From: a virus | Length of the DNA stretch: 42,980 nt | Direction: 5' to 3' (one strand) | Virus record (IMG/VR): IMGVR_UViG_3300047409_000355 | Coordinates: 1-42,980 of that record | Part shown: piece by piece, positions 23,737 through 32,586 of the stretch | Layout of the letters: every line of letters starts with the position of its first letter | How positions within the stretch are numbered: position 1 is the stretch's first letter | Position numbers and translations under genes: made by a program | The notes under the pieces: model-generated | The model's database searches: none | What the model saw: the letters and a program-made list of their open reading frames with translations, nothing else | What the model was told of the DNA's origin: nothing

Positions 23737-25961
23737 GAGCGATGCTCCAGGTGCCGGTCATCAGCCAGACCGATCTGGCGGGCAACACCAACGTGGTCGC
23801 AGGCGCCCAGGCCACCGTCTACGAAGAGGACGGCGTCACCCTGTTCGGGCAGCCCATCTATGCCGCTCCCAGCGGTGGCGCGACGTTGACCAACCCGCTG
23901 ATCGCGGACTCGCTCGGTCTGCTCCAGGCGTACTGTGAGATCGCCCAGCCGTGCGTCCTGCAGATCGGGTCGTCGACCCTGAAGACGTCATTCACGCCTG
24001 ACCCCAGGTACGTGGTCACGACCTACGGCGACGAGCGGCCGTGGGTCGACCCGCGAGACTTCGGGGCCCAGGCCAACGGCTCGTTCGACGACGGGCCAGC
24101 GCTCCGTGCGGCGATGGCGGTGGTCAACGCGGCTGGCGGTGGACGGATTCATCTCAACAAAGGCTCCTGGACGATCAAGTCCACCACCGGCTTTGCCTGT
24201 GGCGCTCAGATCAGCACCGACAACGTGACCATCGAGGGCGAAGGCCCCGAGACGGTCATGAGCAACACCGTGCTGCTGACCTACGGCTTTTTCATGGCGA
24301 TCAACTACTCGAATATCGTCATCCGAAATCTCCGGCTCAACGTGACGGTGGCAGGCTCGCAGGCCATCTACCTCGATGCGAATCCGTCGGCCTCGAACTG
24401 GCTGTTGGAAAATATCCGCGTCCAGGCCGACGCCACGACCGCGAACGGCATCACGCTCACCAACGGCGGCCCAGGTGCGCTCAATGATGTTCGGTTGCGT
24501 AACGTCGATGTCCGCAAGGCTGCGGGCGATACGAGCGGGTCGGTCGGCATTGCGCTGGCCGGCTCGACCACCATCGGACTGGCGTATTACGGGCACGATC
24601 TCAGCGGCATCTACGTTGAGGGCTACCCCTACGGAATCCAGACGGGCACCGGCATTGGCTTTGAGTGCCGTCTCACCAATTTCTATTTCAAGAGCTGCCC
24701 CGTCTACGGCGCCTATCTCTACCACTGGGGCGGCGCCGTCATTGCTGATGGGCATGCCGTCTCATGCCTGTATGGCATGTACCAGGACGAGGCGTCGAGT
24801 AATCAATACTCGGTGTTCTCCAACGTCAAGTTTAGAAACAACAGCCGAGTCGGTCTGTGGGGCACGCAGTGGACCGGCACCGTCATCAACAACTGCACCT
24901 TCAGCGGCAACGGCTGGAGTGGCCTCTGGATGCAGTCTGGCTCTAACGTGAGCGTCACGGGCTGTACCGTCATTGGCAACGGTGGGGGGTCTGGCAGCGT
25001 AGATGTCGGCGCGCAGCATGGCGTCTTGATCGACCGTCTGGCCGAGATCGGCTTCAGCTCCGCCACCATTTTCGATACCATCGAGAATATGACGTTCTCC
25101 GGGTGCACGATTGCGGAGAACAGCGGTCACGGGATCTACGCCCGCGGTGTGCGGCGCGGGCTGACCATCGCTGGCTGCTCGATTACCCGGAACGGCCAAG
25201 CCAGCGCCACGGCGGCGACATCGACGTTCGGCTCCATTGCCTTCCACAACGACACGGGCGGCACGAACGGTCTCTACCTGATCGTGAAGGGCTGCACGCT
25301 CGGGAACGTTTCGGATGGCACGTCGGCGCTCGTCACGGGGAAGCAGCAGTATGGCGTTGTCCAGGCGGGCGGAACCTGGACCGGGGCGACGATCGAAGCG
25401 TGTGACATCTACGACGTCGAGACACCGATTTCCATCTCCAGCGGGTCCACCAACGCACTCGGCAATCTCCTCGTGAGCGGGAACACGCTGGCGCTGCCGG
25501 CGGGGTACCGCTGGGAAGGCAACGTCATCCGGGGTGGGACGCTCTCGACCACGCCGCTCTGGGACAACACCCGCCCGCGGAAGATCGTGGCTGGTGCCCG
25601 CTCCAACGAGGTGACGGTCGGGCTCACGCAGAGCGAGGTCCTCACCGTTCCCACAGGGGCAGGCAATGGCAAGCAAGCGCTCGGCCCCACGTACAACAAC
25701 AACATTCCCACCGGCCTGCTGATCGTCGAGCACTTAGGGAGCGGCCAGGTGGCCGGGTTCTGCCTGCTGGGGACGTCGGTGACCCTGCTCTTTGGCGACA
25801 CCGCGCTCTGGTCGGTGGCGAGCGCGAACCTCAAAACGGCGGTGTTGCTCGACACGTCCCCCACCCCGGATATCTATCGGATCGAGAACCGTCTGGCTTC
25901 TGCTGCCAGCGAGTCGTACCTCTGCACGCACATCGGCAACGGCACGGGCGGGAGTTTCTGA
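23733..25961 (+). CDS. Tailspike with right-handed beta-helix (pectate-lyase-3-like)
   Basis: The 742-residue product begins with a short virion-binding domain (VPVISQTDLAGN, GQPIYAAPSGG). A signature of polysaccharide-active phage spikes follows at about residues 108-145: VDPRDFGAQANGSFDDGPAL, then GGGRIHL. A long series of beta-helix coils with repeated INNCTFSGNG-like and VTGCTVIGNGG-like turns extends to about residue 600, then a C-terminal beta domain. Such trimers bind and often degrade host surface polysaccharide. The exact substrate cannot be read from the sequence. The GTG start overlaps the preceding stop. Confidence 0.88.
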   Translation: MRAMLQVPVISQTDLAGNTNVVAGAQATVYEEDGVTLFGQPIYAAPSGGATLTNPLIADSLGLLQAYCEIAQPCVLQIGSSTLKTSFTPDPRYVVTTYGDERPWVDPRDFGAQANGSFDDGPALRAAMAVVNAAGGGRIHLNKGSWTIKSTTGFACGAQISTDNVTIEGEGPETVMSNTVLLTYGFFMAINYSNIVIRNLRLNVTVAGSQAIYLDANPSASNWLLENIRVQADATTANGITLTNGGPGALNDVRLRNVDVRKAAGDTSGSVGIALAGSTTIGLAYYGHDLSGIYVEGYPYGIQTGTGIGFECRLTNFYFKSCPVYGAYLYHWGGAVIADGHAVSCLYGMYQDEASSNQYSVFSNVKFRNNSRVGLWGTQWTGTVINNCTFSGNGWSGLWMQSGSNVSVTGCTVIGNGGGSGSVDVGAQHGVLIDRLAEIGFSSATIFDTIENMTFSGCTIAENSGHGIYARGVRRGLTIAGCSITRNGQASATAATSTFGSIAFHNDTGGTNGLYLIVKGCTLGNVSDGTSALVTGKQQYGVVQAGGTWTGATIEACDIYDVETPISISSGSTNALGNLLVSGNTLALPAGYRWEGNVIRGGTLSTTPLWDNTRPRKIVAGARSNEVTVGLTQSEVLTVPTGAGNGKQALGPTYNNNIPTGLLIVEHLGSGQVAGFCLLGTSVTLLFGDTALWSVASANLKTAVLLDTSPTPDIYRIENRLASAASESYLCTHIGNGTGGSF

Positions 25962-28066
25962 TGCCGATGCCGCTCGCGGCCTGGCCCGTTGTGCTGAGCG
26001 GCATCCCCCTCAAGATCGTCAAAAGCCCGAACGTCGGGGGATCGAATGCAGTGGACGACCCAGCGGCCGAGGTCGGCCTGTCGGGCGCGTTCATGACCCA
26101 GGATCAAGCGACCACGTTCGGGCGTCGCGACGTCGTTGTCCAGCTCAACGACTTCCGCCGTGGGTCTGGGTTTCTCAGACGACGGACCGAGGCTGACGAG
26201 GGTGGGCTTGCCTGGGTCGAGAACGGCTTCTTTCACACGGGCCAGGGCATCACCCATTCCGGGCGGCTGCAGTCGAACGTCATCGCGTTAGCTGCGTCGA
26301 ACCCCGCCATTCTCGACTCGCGGAGCTTCGCGGGGCATCGCTGGTGCATCACCAACGGCGGCAACGTCGTCCGTTTCGCAGCCGAAGACCCGACCACCGC
26401 GCCCGTCTACGACCCGCCGCTCAACAACTTCCTCAACCCGACCACCAGCCTGCACGCAGGCTATCTGTGTACCGCGATCGAAGTCTTCCAGAAAGCGAGC
26501 GGCGAGCCAGCCCTCTACGTGGCGGCCTACAACCCGTCCGTGCCCGGGACCATCCTGTACGAGTACGCGCTCTCGAATGCGGGCAACCACTGGACCACGT
26601 CGGCCACGTATTTCACGTTCAAGATCGAAAAACTGGTGGCGCCGGTCTGGTGGGAAGGGGCCGACGGGGTGCCTGCCCAACGGATGGTTGCCGCGATCGT
26701 CGAGCCGATCGCAACCGGCCAGGTCGCCAACGTCGTGCGGCATGTGATCGCGGGCTCCGACCCGCTGGTCCAGGCCAACTGGGTGACGCCCACAAAACTT
26801 GGCACCGACATGAGCGTCACGGGCCTGCTCGCGTTCCCGGAGTTCTTCTATGCGCTGTCGCCGAAGGGCATCCACACCGTCAACGCCTTTCGGGCCATGA
26901 ACGTGACGCCCTACTGGCGAACCGGCTCGAGCTACGCCGACGGCGGGGTGTCGACCATCTACTACCACGGCATCGTGGCAGCGAGAGGGTACGGGCTGGA
27001 CTACTACGACGCGACCCAGAACTATCGTCGCCAGGATGAGACGTTTGAGATCGGCCCGGGGCTGGGAGCTCAGGATGGAACGCCGATCAGGGGGCGTATC
27101 ACGGCGCTCTGCCAGTACGAGGGTGCGCTGCTGATGGCGCTGTACAACCCCGAGAGCCACACCACCTACATCGGGCGGGCCTATCCGCGAGAGCGGCTGG
27201 GGATTCAGACCACCAACCCGTTCGTCCACTACTGGGCCGAGCAGGTGCTTGGAGCGAGTGCGGGCCCGGTGGGCCATCAGGTCACCCACATGATCGTCAC
27301 GTCGCCTGGGGTGGCGGGGACACCCGTGCTCGGGGCGCGGGCGGTCTATCTCTGGCTGTTCTGCACCGACGAGCCGTACAACGCGGCCAGTCAGTGGGAT
27401 CTCAACTACGCGGCGCTGCCGGTTGGCTCGGGCCCGCTCTCGCTGCAGGTCTCACAGGGGACGTTTGCCTACAACGCCGACATGCGAGCGTACCTGACCC
27501 ACCCCAACTGGTCGGACGACCTGGCGGTCAAGTACGTGCGAAGATTTGACGTCCTGTCACAGCTCAATGGGGGGCAGGTGAGTGTGTACACCAGGGCCGA
27601 CGGTCCGTTGACCAGTGTCGGCGTCATTGGCAGTGGGACCAGTGACTGGCGGCTGGCGGGCACGAGCCTGGGTGGTGATCTGACCCGCATCATCCCGCCC
27701 CAGACGGTGTCTGGGCGCTCGATCCCGATGTTGCTGACGTCGCACACGGACACGCCCACGCTCGCACCCGTTGTCGAGTCGGTCTCGCCGCGCGCGCGCG
27801 TGGTCCGCGAGACGTTCGAGACGGTCACGTTGTACGTGGTGCTCGATCAGAGCGAGACCGCCAACGGGGCCGCCGATCTGCGAGACCCGAGCGACCTGTT
27901 CGACACCGTGACCGCGCTCCAGAACGGTGGGCCGGTGGCCTACACCGACGAGGAGGGAGCCGACCACACGGTCTACGTCGAGCAAGGCTGCGCGTTCGAG
28001 AAACTCCACATCGGCGACGGCCAGTTTCAGACCGTCCTGAAAGTAGATCTGAGCCTGGTGGGCTGA
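25961..28066 (+). CDS. Large tail protein, possible nozzle, 701 aa
   Basis: The ATG overlaps the tailspike stop (TGATG). The protein is almost wholly beta, rich in aromatic residues, with repeated blade-like segments and few helices. Size, fold character and place fit the tail nozzle (T7 gp12-like) of short-tailed phages, although no direct motif supports it. A second receptor-binding or baseplate role is the alternative. It has no signal sequence or transmembrane segment. Confidence 0.65.
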   Translation: MPMPLAAWPVVLSGIPLKIVKSPNVGGSNAVDDPAAEVGLSGAFMTQDQATTFGRRDVVVQLNDFRRGSGFLRRRTEADEGGLAWVENGFFHTGQGITHSGRLQSNVIALAASNPAILDSRSFAGHRWCITNGGNVVRFAAEDPTTAPVYDPPLNNFLNPTTSLHAGYLCTAIEVFQKASGEPALYVAAYNPSVPGTILYEYALSNAGNHWTTSATYFTFKIEKLVAPVWWEGADGVPAQRMVAAIVEPIATGQVANVVRHVIAGSDPLVQANWVTPTKLGTDMSVTGLLAFPEFFYALSPKGIHTVNAFRAMNVTPYWRTGSSYADGGVSTIYYHGIVAARGYGLDYYDATQNYRRQDETFEIGPGLGAQDGTPIRGRITALCQYEGALLMALYNPESHTTYIGRAYPRERLGIQTTNPFVHYWAEQVLGASAGPVGHQVTHMIVTSPGVAGTPVLGARAVYLWLFCTDEPYNAASQWDLNYAALPVGSGPLSLQVSQGTFAYNADMRAYLTHPNWSDDLAVKYVRRFDVLSQLNGGQVSVYTRADGPLTSVGVIGSGTSDWRLAGTSLGGDLTRIIPPQTVSGRSIPMLLTSHTDTPTLAPVVESVSPRARVVRETFETVTLYVVLDQSETANGAADLRDPSDLFDTVTALQNGGPVAYTDEEGADHTVYVEQGCAFEKLHIGDGQFQTVLKVDLSLVG

Positions 28067-28067
28067 C

Positions 28068-29528
28068 ATGGTGTCACAGAAGGCACTGACCCGATCCGAC
28101 AGCCGCTCGAACCATACCGATCAGGTCAACAAGATCGTGGATCGCGACAAGGGCAACACCTGGGATCTGGTGATCTGGCGGCCTGACTCGCCGAGTTACG
28201 GCCTCGACCTCGACAACGCGCAGGGCAACCATGCGAACTTCGGTGGTGTGCTGCTGGTAACCGACACGGCCATCACAGCATCCGTGCCGCTCGAGATCCG
28301 TGGCTTTCACGAGCTGCGCCTCTACAACACGGCCAACACCAACAGCGTAAACCTGTACCACATCAACACCACCAACGACGTCATGAAGACGGACGATTCG
28401 TTCACCGTCGCGGTCGCCTTGACGGTGGGCGCGACGAACAGCGCGACCGATGCGGGCGACATCGCAGCACTCGGCGGCCTGAGCGTGGGCAGCTACACGA
28501 ATCCATCGGCTGGCCAGATCCTCGGGACTGGCGGATTGTCGATCGGCACCTACGCCAACGCGAGCGCTGGTCAGATCCTGGGCACGGCCGGGCTGGCGAT
28601 TGGCACCTACGCCAACGCTACTGGCGGGATGGGCTATCTCAGCGGCGGGTTGTCGGTTGGTGGGACGCCCACCCCGCAGGACCCGGGCGACATCTACGGG
28701 AGTGGCGGCGCGTCGTTCGGGACCTACGTCAACCCTGCCGCTGGGCAGATCGTGGCGTCAGGCTCGCTCAACCTGGCATCGACCATCTCGGCGACTGACC
28801 CAGGCGATGCCTATGTCGCGGGCGGTGTGACGGCCGGCACCTATGCCAACCCAACGGCCGGCCAGGCGTTGTTCACGGGCGGTCTGGCGGTTGGGACGTA
28901 CGTCAACGCAGCGGCCGGCTACGGGTGGTTCAGCGGTGCCCTGAACGCCAGTTTGATCTCCCTGTTTGCCAAAGGCATCCAGGTGACGGGTGGGGATACG
29001 CCCGCGGCGGTCGGCTCGGTCATCAAGACGGCGGCCGGCGGGCTGGCCTTGCGAGCTGTGACCGGATCGTCAGCCGATTTCGTGCTTGTGGACGCGGCGA
29101 ACACGACCAACATGATTGAGAACCTGACTGGCACGGCCACGCTCCGATTCAACGGCGGCGGGCTCATGGTCGGGACGGTAGCTGCGCAGGGCTCAGGCAC
29201 GATCAACGTCGCCACCAACCTCTTCAAAAACGGGACGGCCTACACCAATCCTGACTTTGTCTTTGAGCACTACTACACGGGGCGGATCGAGCGCTTCGCC
29301 CATCACGAGGGTGCCGCTGACTACCTGGGCCTGATGACGCTGCCGGCCGTGCGTGCGTTCGTCAGCTCACGCTACCACTTGCCGCGCATCCCCCATGACG
29401 GCGCTCCGGCCGGGATCTTCGACCGCGCTGACTGGCTGCTGGAGCACGTCGAATCCCTCTACCTGCACCTGTTCGAGATGCACGACCGCCTGAGCGCACT
29501 TGAGGCGCGGTCAGCAGCGGAGCTTTGA
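28068..29528 (+). CDS. Tail fibre with glycine-rich tandem repeats, 486 aa
   Basis: The gene begins one base after the preceding stop. After a 120-residue N-terminal beta domain, residues about 135-290 are built of roughly eight imperfect units of 16-20 residues like GGLSIGTYANASAGQILGT. This is the pattern of fibrous phage proteins. A further beta domain follows, and the end is a helical segment (LLEHVESLYLHLFEMHDRLSAL) that looks like a trimer-forming coiled coil. It probably serves in receptor recognition alongside the beta-helix spike. Confidence 0.75.
   Translation: MVSQKALTRSDSRSNHTDQVNKIVDRDKGNTWDLVIWRPDSPSYGLDLDNAQGNHANFGGVLLVTDTAITASVPLEIRGFHELRLYNTANTNSVNLYHINTTNDVMKTDDSFTVAVALTVGATNSATDAGDIAALGGLSVGSYTNPSAGQILGTGGLSIGTYANASAGQILGTAGLAIGTYANATGGMGYLSGGLSVGGTPTPQDPGDIYGSGGASFGTYVNPAAGQIVASGSLNLASTISATDPGDAYVAGGVTAGTYANPTAGQALFTGGLAVGTYVNAAAGYGWFSGALNASLISLFAKGIQVTGGDTPAAVGSVIKTAAGGLALRAVTGSSADFVLVDAANTTNMIENLTGTATLRFNGGGLMVGTVAAQGSGTINVATNLFKNGTAYTNPDFVFEHYYTGRIERFAHHEGAADYLGLMTLPAVRAFVSSRYHLPRIPHDGAPAGIFDRADWLLEHVESLYLHLFEMHDRLSALEARSAAEL
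28470..28930 (+). repeat. Imperfect repeats within the fibre gene
   Basis: DNA units of about 50-60 bases, such as those containing GGCACCTACGCCAACG, recur through this stretch and encode Gly/Ala/Tyr-rich fibre units. They are diverged and all in frame, as expected of a repetitive fibre shaft. There are no spacers of constant length, so this is not a CRISPR array. Confidence 0.8.
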
Positions 29529-29541
29529 TAGAGGAGGCCAC

Positions 29542-29784
29542 ATGCCTGACGACACGAAGCCTGAAACCAAAGCCACGAAGGAGGCAGCGGCGCCATCGCT
29601 GGCCGATGCTCAGGCGGCGCTGGTGGCGCTGGACGAGCCGATCAGCGCGGTACTCGCGCAGTTCGCGACGCTCTATGTGACCAACCTCAAGCAGACGCCC
29701 TTGCTGAACGTGCTGAACGCGCTGAATGCGTGCCTGCAGAACCTCACCTCGGCCACGCAGCAGGCCGAGCAGATCAAGGGTTGA
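29542..29784 (+). CDS. Small helical protein before the lysis genes, 80 aa
   Basis: An upstream in-frame codon at 29500 is ignored because the ATG at 29542 is preceded by GAGGAGG. The product has a Lys/Glu/Thr-rich start and an amphipathic helical body ending in a Gln/Thr-rich coil. It has no membrane segment. Position suggests a tail chaperone or lysis accessory protein; neither is established. Confidence 0.65.
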   Translation: MPDDTKPETKATKEAAAPSLADAQAALVALDEPISAVLAQFATLYVTNLKQTPLLNVLNALNACLQNLTSATQQAEQIKG

Positions 29785-29818
29785 CGGAAGCACCAGATCA
29801 GCAGAAGGAACGCCTGAG

Positions 29819-30016
29819 ATGCTCGAAGCCCTGGTAAGTTTCCTCATCTTCATCATCGTCGTCTGTGTCATCGCGGCGATCGTGCTCTGGGCGGTTGCTC
29901 GTTTCTTCCCGGAGATCTATCCGCCGGCCCGCCTCATCGTGGGTGCCGTGGCGTTGATCGCCATTTTATGGGCACTGCTCGGCGTGGTCCGCTCGGGCGT
30001 CGTGAAGGCCCCATGA
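29819..30016 (+). CDS. Holin candidate, two membrane segments
   Basis: The 65-residue product, with AGAAGGA upstream of the ATG, has two hydrophobic segments: LVSFLIFIIVVCVIAAIVLW, and a second with LIVGAVALIAILWALLGVV. They are joined by a short loop with Phe, Pro and Glu. It ends with a basic-polar tail and overlaps the endolysin start (ATGA). A small two-pass membrane protein directly before an endolysin is the normal holin arrangement; it would permeabilise the membrane at lysis. Sequence alone cannot prove the activity. Confidence 0.75.
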   Translation: MLEALVSFLIFIIVVCVIAAIVLWAVARFFPEIYPPARLIVGAVALIAILWALLGVVRSGVVKAP

Positions 30017-31161
30017 CCAGCGAATACGAGAGCTTCTGTCGAGAGGCGGCAGCGGTCAGGGGCATCAATCCAGACATCGCGGTGGCGGTCGCCAACACCG
30101 AGGGCGGGCTTACTGAGCCGGCCAGATGCGGCGACTTTAGCGGCGCCCCGTGGTACAGCGGGAAATCGTGGTGGATGTACCAGGAGCACTACGGGGGCAA
30201 AGGCTATGAGTCCTGGGGGCACACGGCCGGCCAAGGTAACGGGTTTACATCGTTGACCAGGTGGCCCCCGGGGGAGCCGTCCGCTTGGAGGGACGCCTGT
30301 CGGTACGCTTTGAATAGAGCCAGGACCGGCGGCTGGGGCGCGTGGTACGGCGCGGCGACGATCGGCGTCAGCGGCTTTATGGGGATCGACCGGCAGTTCC
30401 AGTTCGATGCGAACGCCGAGGTCTGGGACTACGAAACGGGCACGGCCGCTCCAATCGGGAAAGTCGTCTACACCCCCAGCGAGCCGCCGCACGCGCAGGA
30501 AAATGATTTTGACTGCAGTCAGGAGTCAGCAGAGTGGAGTTTATGGTCGGTTGGCCGCAAGCCTGACGATAGTTGGATGGAAAACACCATGATCGCCGAG
30601 GGCGTGATGAGCAGCAGTCTGGGCCTGCTCAATGCGTCTGGAGCCGGGCTGGCTGACTGGCTGAATCGGTACTACGCCGAGGACGGCTACCACGCGTATA
30701 ACAGCGACCCGGTCGACTTCGACGAGTTGGCCCAGGACTCTGGCCGCTACCCGATGATGATCGGCGGCCGTGCCTGGGGCCATTGGTCGGGGCTGCGCGG
30801 CTATGACGTGTCGGGCGACCTCTTGCTGTTAGCCAATCCTTCGGCGGGCTGGAAAGGCGTAGGGCAAACCCTCGACCGCCACCAGTTCAACAGGCTCGGC
30901 AGCTTCTCGGCCGTACACCTGACGCACCCTGACCTGACGACGCCGATCACAGACCCGACGCCGATCCCGCCGCCGCAGCCGGTGCCGCCTCCGCAAAGTG
31001 ACCTTGAGAAGCAGTTGGCGGAGATGAAAGCGTACGTGACCGAGCTTGAGACCAGGCTGGGCGTGGCGAGCAACGACTACGCGCGTGACTTGGACGGGTT
31101 AGCGAAGGGCGTTGCCAACGTAGCAGCCGCCCTCCGCGCATTGCATCCTCAGCCGTCCTGA
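30013..31161 (+). CDS. Two-domain endolysin: lysozyme-like plus cysteine peptidase
   Basis: The 382-residue protein starts at the ATG overlapping the holin candidate. The N-terminal domain (about 1-135) is lysozyme/transglycosylase-like, with E30 in NTEGG as the probable catalytic acid and several aromatic residues around the cleft. The second domain (about 160-300) looks like a C39-type or papain-like peptidase: C168 in DFDCSQES, H257 in WGHWSG and N275 in LANPSAGW. A Pro-rich linker and a C-terminal coiled coil follow. It should cleave both glycan and peptide bonds of murein. The same pair of domain types occurs in the giant virion protein. Confidence 0.8.
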   Translation: MTSEYESFCREAAAVRGINPDIAVAVANTEGGLTEPARCGDFSGAPWYSGKSWWMYQEHYGGKGYESWGHTAGQGNGFTSLTRWPPGEPSAWRDACRYALNRARTGGWGAWYGAATIGVSGFMGIDRQFQFDANAEVWDYETGTAAPIGKVVYTPSEPPHAQENDFDCSQESAEWSLWSVGRKPDDSWMENTMIAEGVMSSSLGLLNASGAGLADWLNRYYAEDGYHAYNSDPVDFDELAQDSGRYPMMIGGRAWGHWSGLRGYDVSGDLLLLANPSAGWKGVGQTLDRHQFNRLGSFSAVHLTHPDLTTPITDPTPIPPPQPVPPPQSDLEKQLAEMKAYVTELETRLGVASNDYARDLDGLAKGVANVAAALRALHPQPS

Positions 31162-31165
31162 GGAT
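31145..31165. terminator. Hairpin between convergent genes
   Basis: ATCCTCAG (31145-31152) pairs perfectly with CTGAGGAT (31158-31165) around CCGTC. It covers the ends of both the endolysin gene and the facing minus-strand gene, the usual place for a two-way terminator. Neither side has a good T run, so efficiency is uncertain. Confidence 0.55.
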
Positions 31166-31440
31166 TACGGCAGCGTCGTCCAATCGGTGTAGGCGCTGTT
31201 GCCGATGTGCTGGGTGGTGCCGGTCGAGTAGCTCCCATCCGACCCGTAGGCGCTGTGATAGTCAATGTTCCCGATACGCTGCGAGGTGCCGTTCGAGTAA
31301 CTCCCATCGTCACCGGTGCAGGACGTGTAGGTGGTCGAACCGATGACCTGGGACGTACAGGACGAGGCGAAGCCGGGGGTCGTAGCGGCCGGCAGCATGA
31401 GAGCCGCGGCGAGGGCGAGAGCGGATAGTAGGCGTTTCAA
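31165..31440 (-). CDS. Secreted repeat protein, 91 aa
   Basis: The longest frame starts at 31488, but a TTG at 31440 with GGAG eight bases upstream gives a textbook signal peptide: KRLLSALALAAALMLPAA then a PGFA cleavage site. The exported part is two to three diverged 23-residue units of the type IGNxxYxxxxGxDGSYSxG, with two Cys that could form a disulfide. No enzyme motif was seen. A small exported phage protein read away from the virion operon suggests a lysogen-expressed surface factor, such as superinfection exclusion. That is inference. Confidence 0.65.
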   Translation of the reverse strand: MKRLLSALALAAALMLPAATTPGFASSCTSQVIGSTTYTSCTGDDGSYSNGTSQRIGNIDYHSAYGSDGSYSTGTTQHIGNSAYTDWTTLP

Positions 31441-31611
31441 AGACAGTCTCCGTAGCTTGAAAGGGCGGGGCGGCGTAGAAATAGCCATCGGTCAGGCCGG
31501 GGTCGTTCGTCGATTGGTGCCTCCTGACGGACTGAGCCTAGCTGGCGCCAGGGCCGGCGCGGGGACTGACAGCCCCCCCGACCGAAGGGAGGGGGCTTGT
31601 GCGGCCACCGA
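31441..31611. other. Gap between two minus-strand transcription units
   Basis: No gene is supported here. The half nearer 31611 holds a C/G hairpin with AGCCCCC at 31571-31577 and GGGGGCT at 31591-31597, placed just after the last gene of the minus-strand block and therefore a likely terminator for it. The remaining bases should contain the promoter of the secreted protein gene, but I could not find clear -35 and -10 boxes. Confidence 0.5.
31571..31597 (-). terminator. Likely terminator of the minus-strand cargo operon
   Basis: A 7-bp G/C stem closes about 15 bases downstream of the stop codon at 31612. It lacks a strong U tract, as do other terminator-like hairpins in this genome. Confidence 0.5.
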
Positions 31612-31836
31612 TCACTCCACGACCGAGATGCAGATCAGAGCGTCCTCGGCGAGCGTGGCGTGTTCGCCCGGATACCGCATGTCCTTGCCGCGCTGCTCCG
31701 CGAACCGCTCCAGTAACTCGGTGGCGATCCGCAACTGTTCACGGAGTCGAGCGTTCTCAGCCTCAAGGCGCTCGGACTTGTCACGGAAGTGGCGAGCCCA
31801 GTGAGCGTCGGCCTCAGCCCTGGTCATTTCGGCCAT
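31612..31836 (-). CDS. Small coiled-coil protein, 74 aa
   Basis: The ATG at 31836 has AAAGGA upstream. The product begins with MAEMTRAEADAHWARHFRD and continues as a leucine-heptad coiled coil (SERLEAENARLREQL), with a short acidic end. It overlaps the upstream gene by 23 bases. No family was recognised. It is the last gene of the minus-strand block. Confidence 0.65.
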   Translation of the reverse strand: MAEMTRAEADAHWARHFRDKSERLEAENARLREQLRIATELLERFAEQRGKDMRYPGEHATLAEDALICISVVE

Positions 31837-32068
31837 GCTGTTTCCTTTCGAGATGTCGGGGGGCAGGGTCCTCCTTCGGGCGATGCTGCTCACAGTAGAG
31901 ATTCCCGATCTGCCCGGTCTGTGTGGGGCGTGGGCAGAATCGGTTCTTAGCGATTCGGGTGACACAGAGTCCAGCACGGTCGCGGCTTGCGATTGATCGG
32001 AAGATCGCTATGCCCTGCTCTACGAGCTCGTCATCGCTGATGAAGCGGATAGGCGGTGGGTAACTCAT
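31814..32068 (-). CDS. Hypothetical protein with Cys residues, 84 aa
   Basis: The ATG at 32068 overlaps the stop of the zinc-ribbon gene upstream. The product contains three Cys residues (LCVTR, FCPRP, YCEQH) and two His that might bind a metal, and a Pro-rich start. The C-terminal dozen residues are read from the overlap with the next gene. Function unknown. Confidence 0.55.
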   Translation of the reverse strand: MSYPPPIRFISDDELVEQGIAIFRSIASRDRAGLCVTRIAKNRFCPRPTQTGQIGNLYCEQHRPKEDPAPRHLERKQHGRNDQG

Positions 32069-32190
32069 CGGCCGCGCCTGCACTTCGGGCACAACTGGAT
32101 GCCATCGCTGCCCTTCACAACTTGATTGCTCAGCGCTCCACACTCCCAGCAGTACAACTCGCCGGGCTTCGGTACACGTCGTGTTGCCAT
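32065..32190 (-). CDS. Zinc-ribbon miniprotein, 41 aa
   Basis: This short frame begins with ATG at 32190 after GGAAGGAG and ends overlapping the next start (ATGA). The product reads ELYCWECG, then LCPKC about 17 residues later, then a basic end. That is a complete four-Cys ribbon on a minimal protein. Its strong ribosome site and tight overlaps argue that it is real despite its size. Confidence 0.7.
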   Translation of the reverse strand: MATRRVPKPGELYCWECGALSNQVVKGSDGIQLCPKCRRGR

Positions 32191-32203
32191 CACTTACTCC
32201 TTC

Positions 32204-32311
32204 CTACCGCCCCGCCACCAGCACCACGCCGGCCACCGTCACGAGGCCCTGGGAGAGCACGACCAGCAGCGTGGCGACGATGACGTAGAGGGCGAGGCGG
32301 GTGGTGGTCAT
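32204..32311 (-). CDS. Single-pass membrane miniprotein, 35 aa
   Basis: The ATG at 32311 overlaps the stop of the preceding gene (ATGA). After MTTTRLALY the product is a continuous hydrophobic segment of Val, Leu, Ala and Gly ending in AGR, long enough to cross the membrane once. Its role is unknown; small single-pass phage proteins sometimes act as toxins or exclusion factors. It relies on coupling, as no separate ribosome site is clear. Confidence 0.55.
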   Translation of the reverse strand: MTTTRLALYVIVATLLVVLSQGLVTVAGVVLVAGR

Positions 32312-32535
32312 CGTCGGATCAGATGGATCGCCAGTTGAGCCGTCATGCCGTACTCGGCTGGCAGGTCGAAGACGGCGGTTCGAGCCTGGGATACGGCGCT
32401 TGCTCCGATGGCTGCCCAGCGTGGGGCCTCGTGGTCTAACCGGTCCGCCAATTCGTCGAGCGTGGCTCGGATCGAACCGGATCGAAGATCAACGGTGATC
32501 GTTCGACGATCCGGTGAAATGTTCTGGTCTATCAT
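32308..32535 (-). CDS. Hypothetical protein, 75 aa
   Basis: The ATG at 32535 is preceded by GAGAGGA; a longer frame upstream to 32586 is not needed. The product begins MIDQNISPDRRTITVD and has beta and helical parts (TLDELADRLDHE). No motif or family was recognised. Confidence 0.6.
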   Translation of the reverse strand: MIDQNISPDRRTITVDLRSGSIRATLDELADRLDHEAPRWAAIGASAVSQARTAVFDLPAEYGMTAQLAIHLIRR

Positions 32536-32586
32536 GGTCCTCTCTTCCTCGCTCCTTCTTGCCGCCCGTCGCGGCCTGGGCATCAA

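Noticed and set aside
28470-28930. Regular repeats that might be a CRISPR array
   Set aside because: Repeats are diverged, in frame and have no constant spacers; they encode the fibre shaft.
32360-32400. GGTTCGAGCC, similar to a tRNA T-arm
   Set aside because: No acceptor, D or anticodon stem can be built around it, and it lies within a gene; no tRNA was found anywhere in the window.
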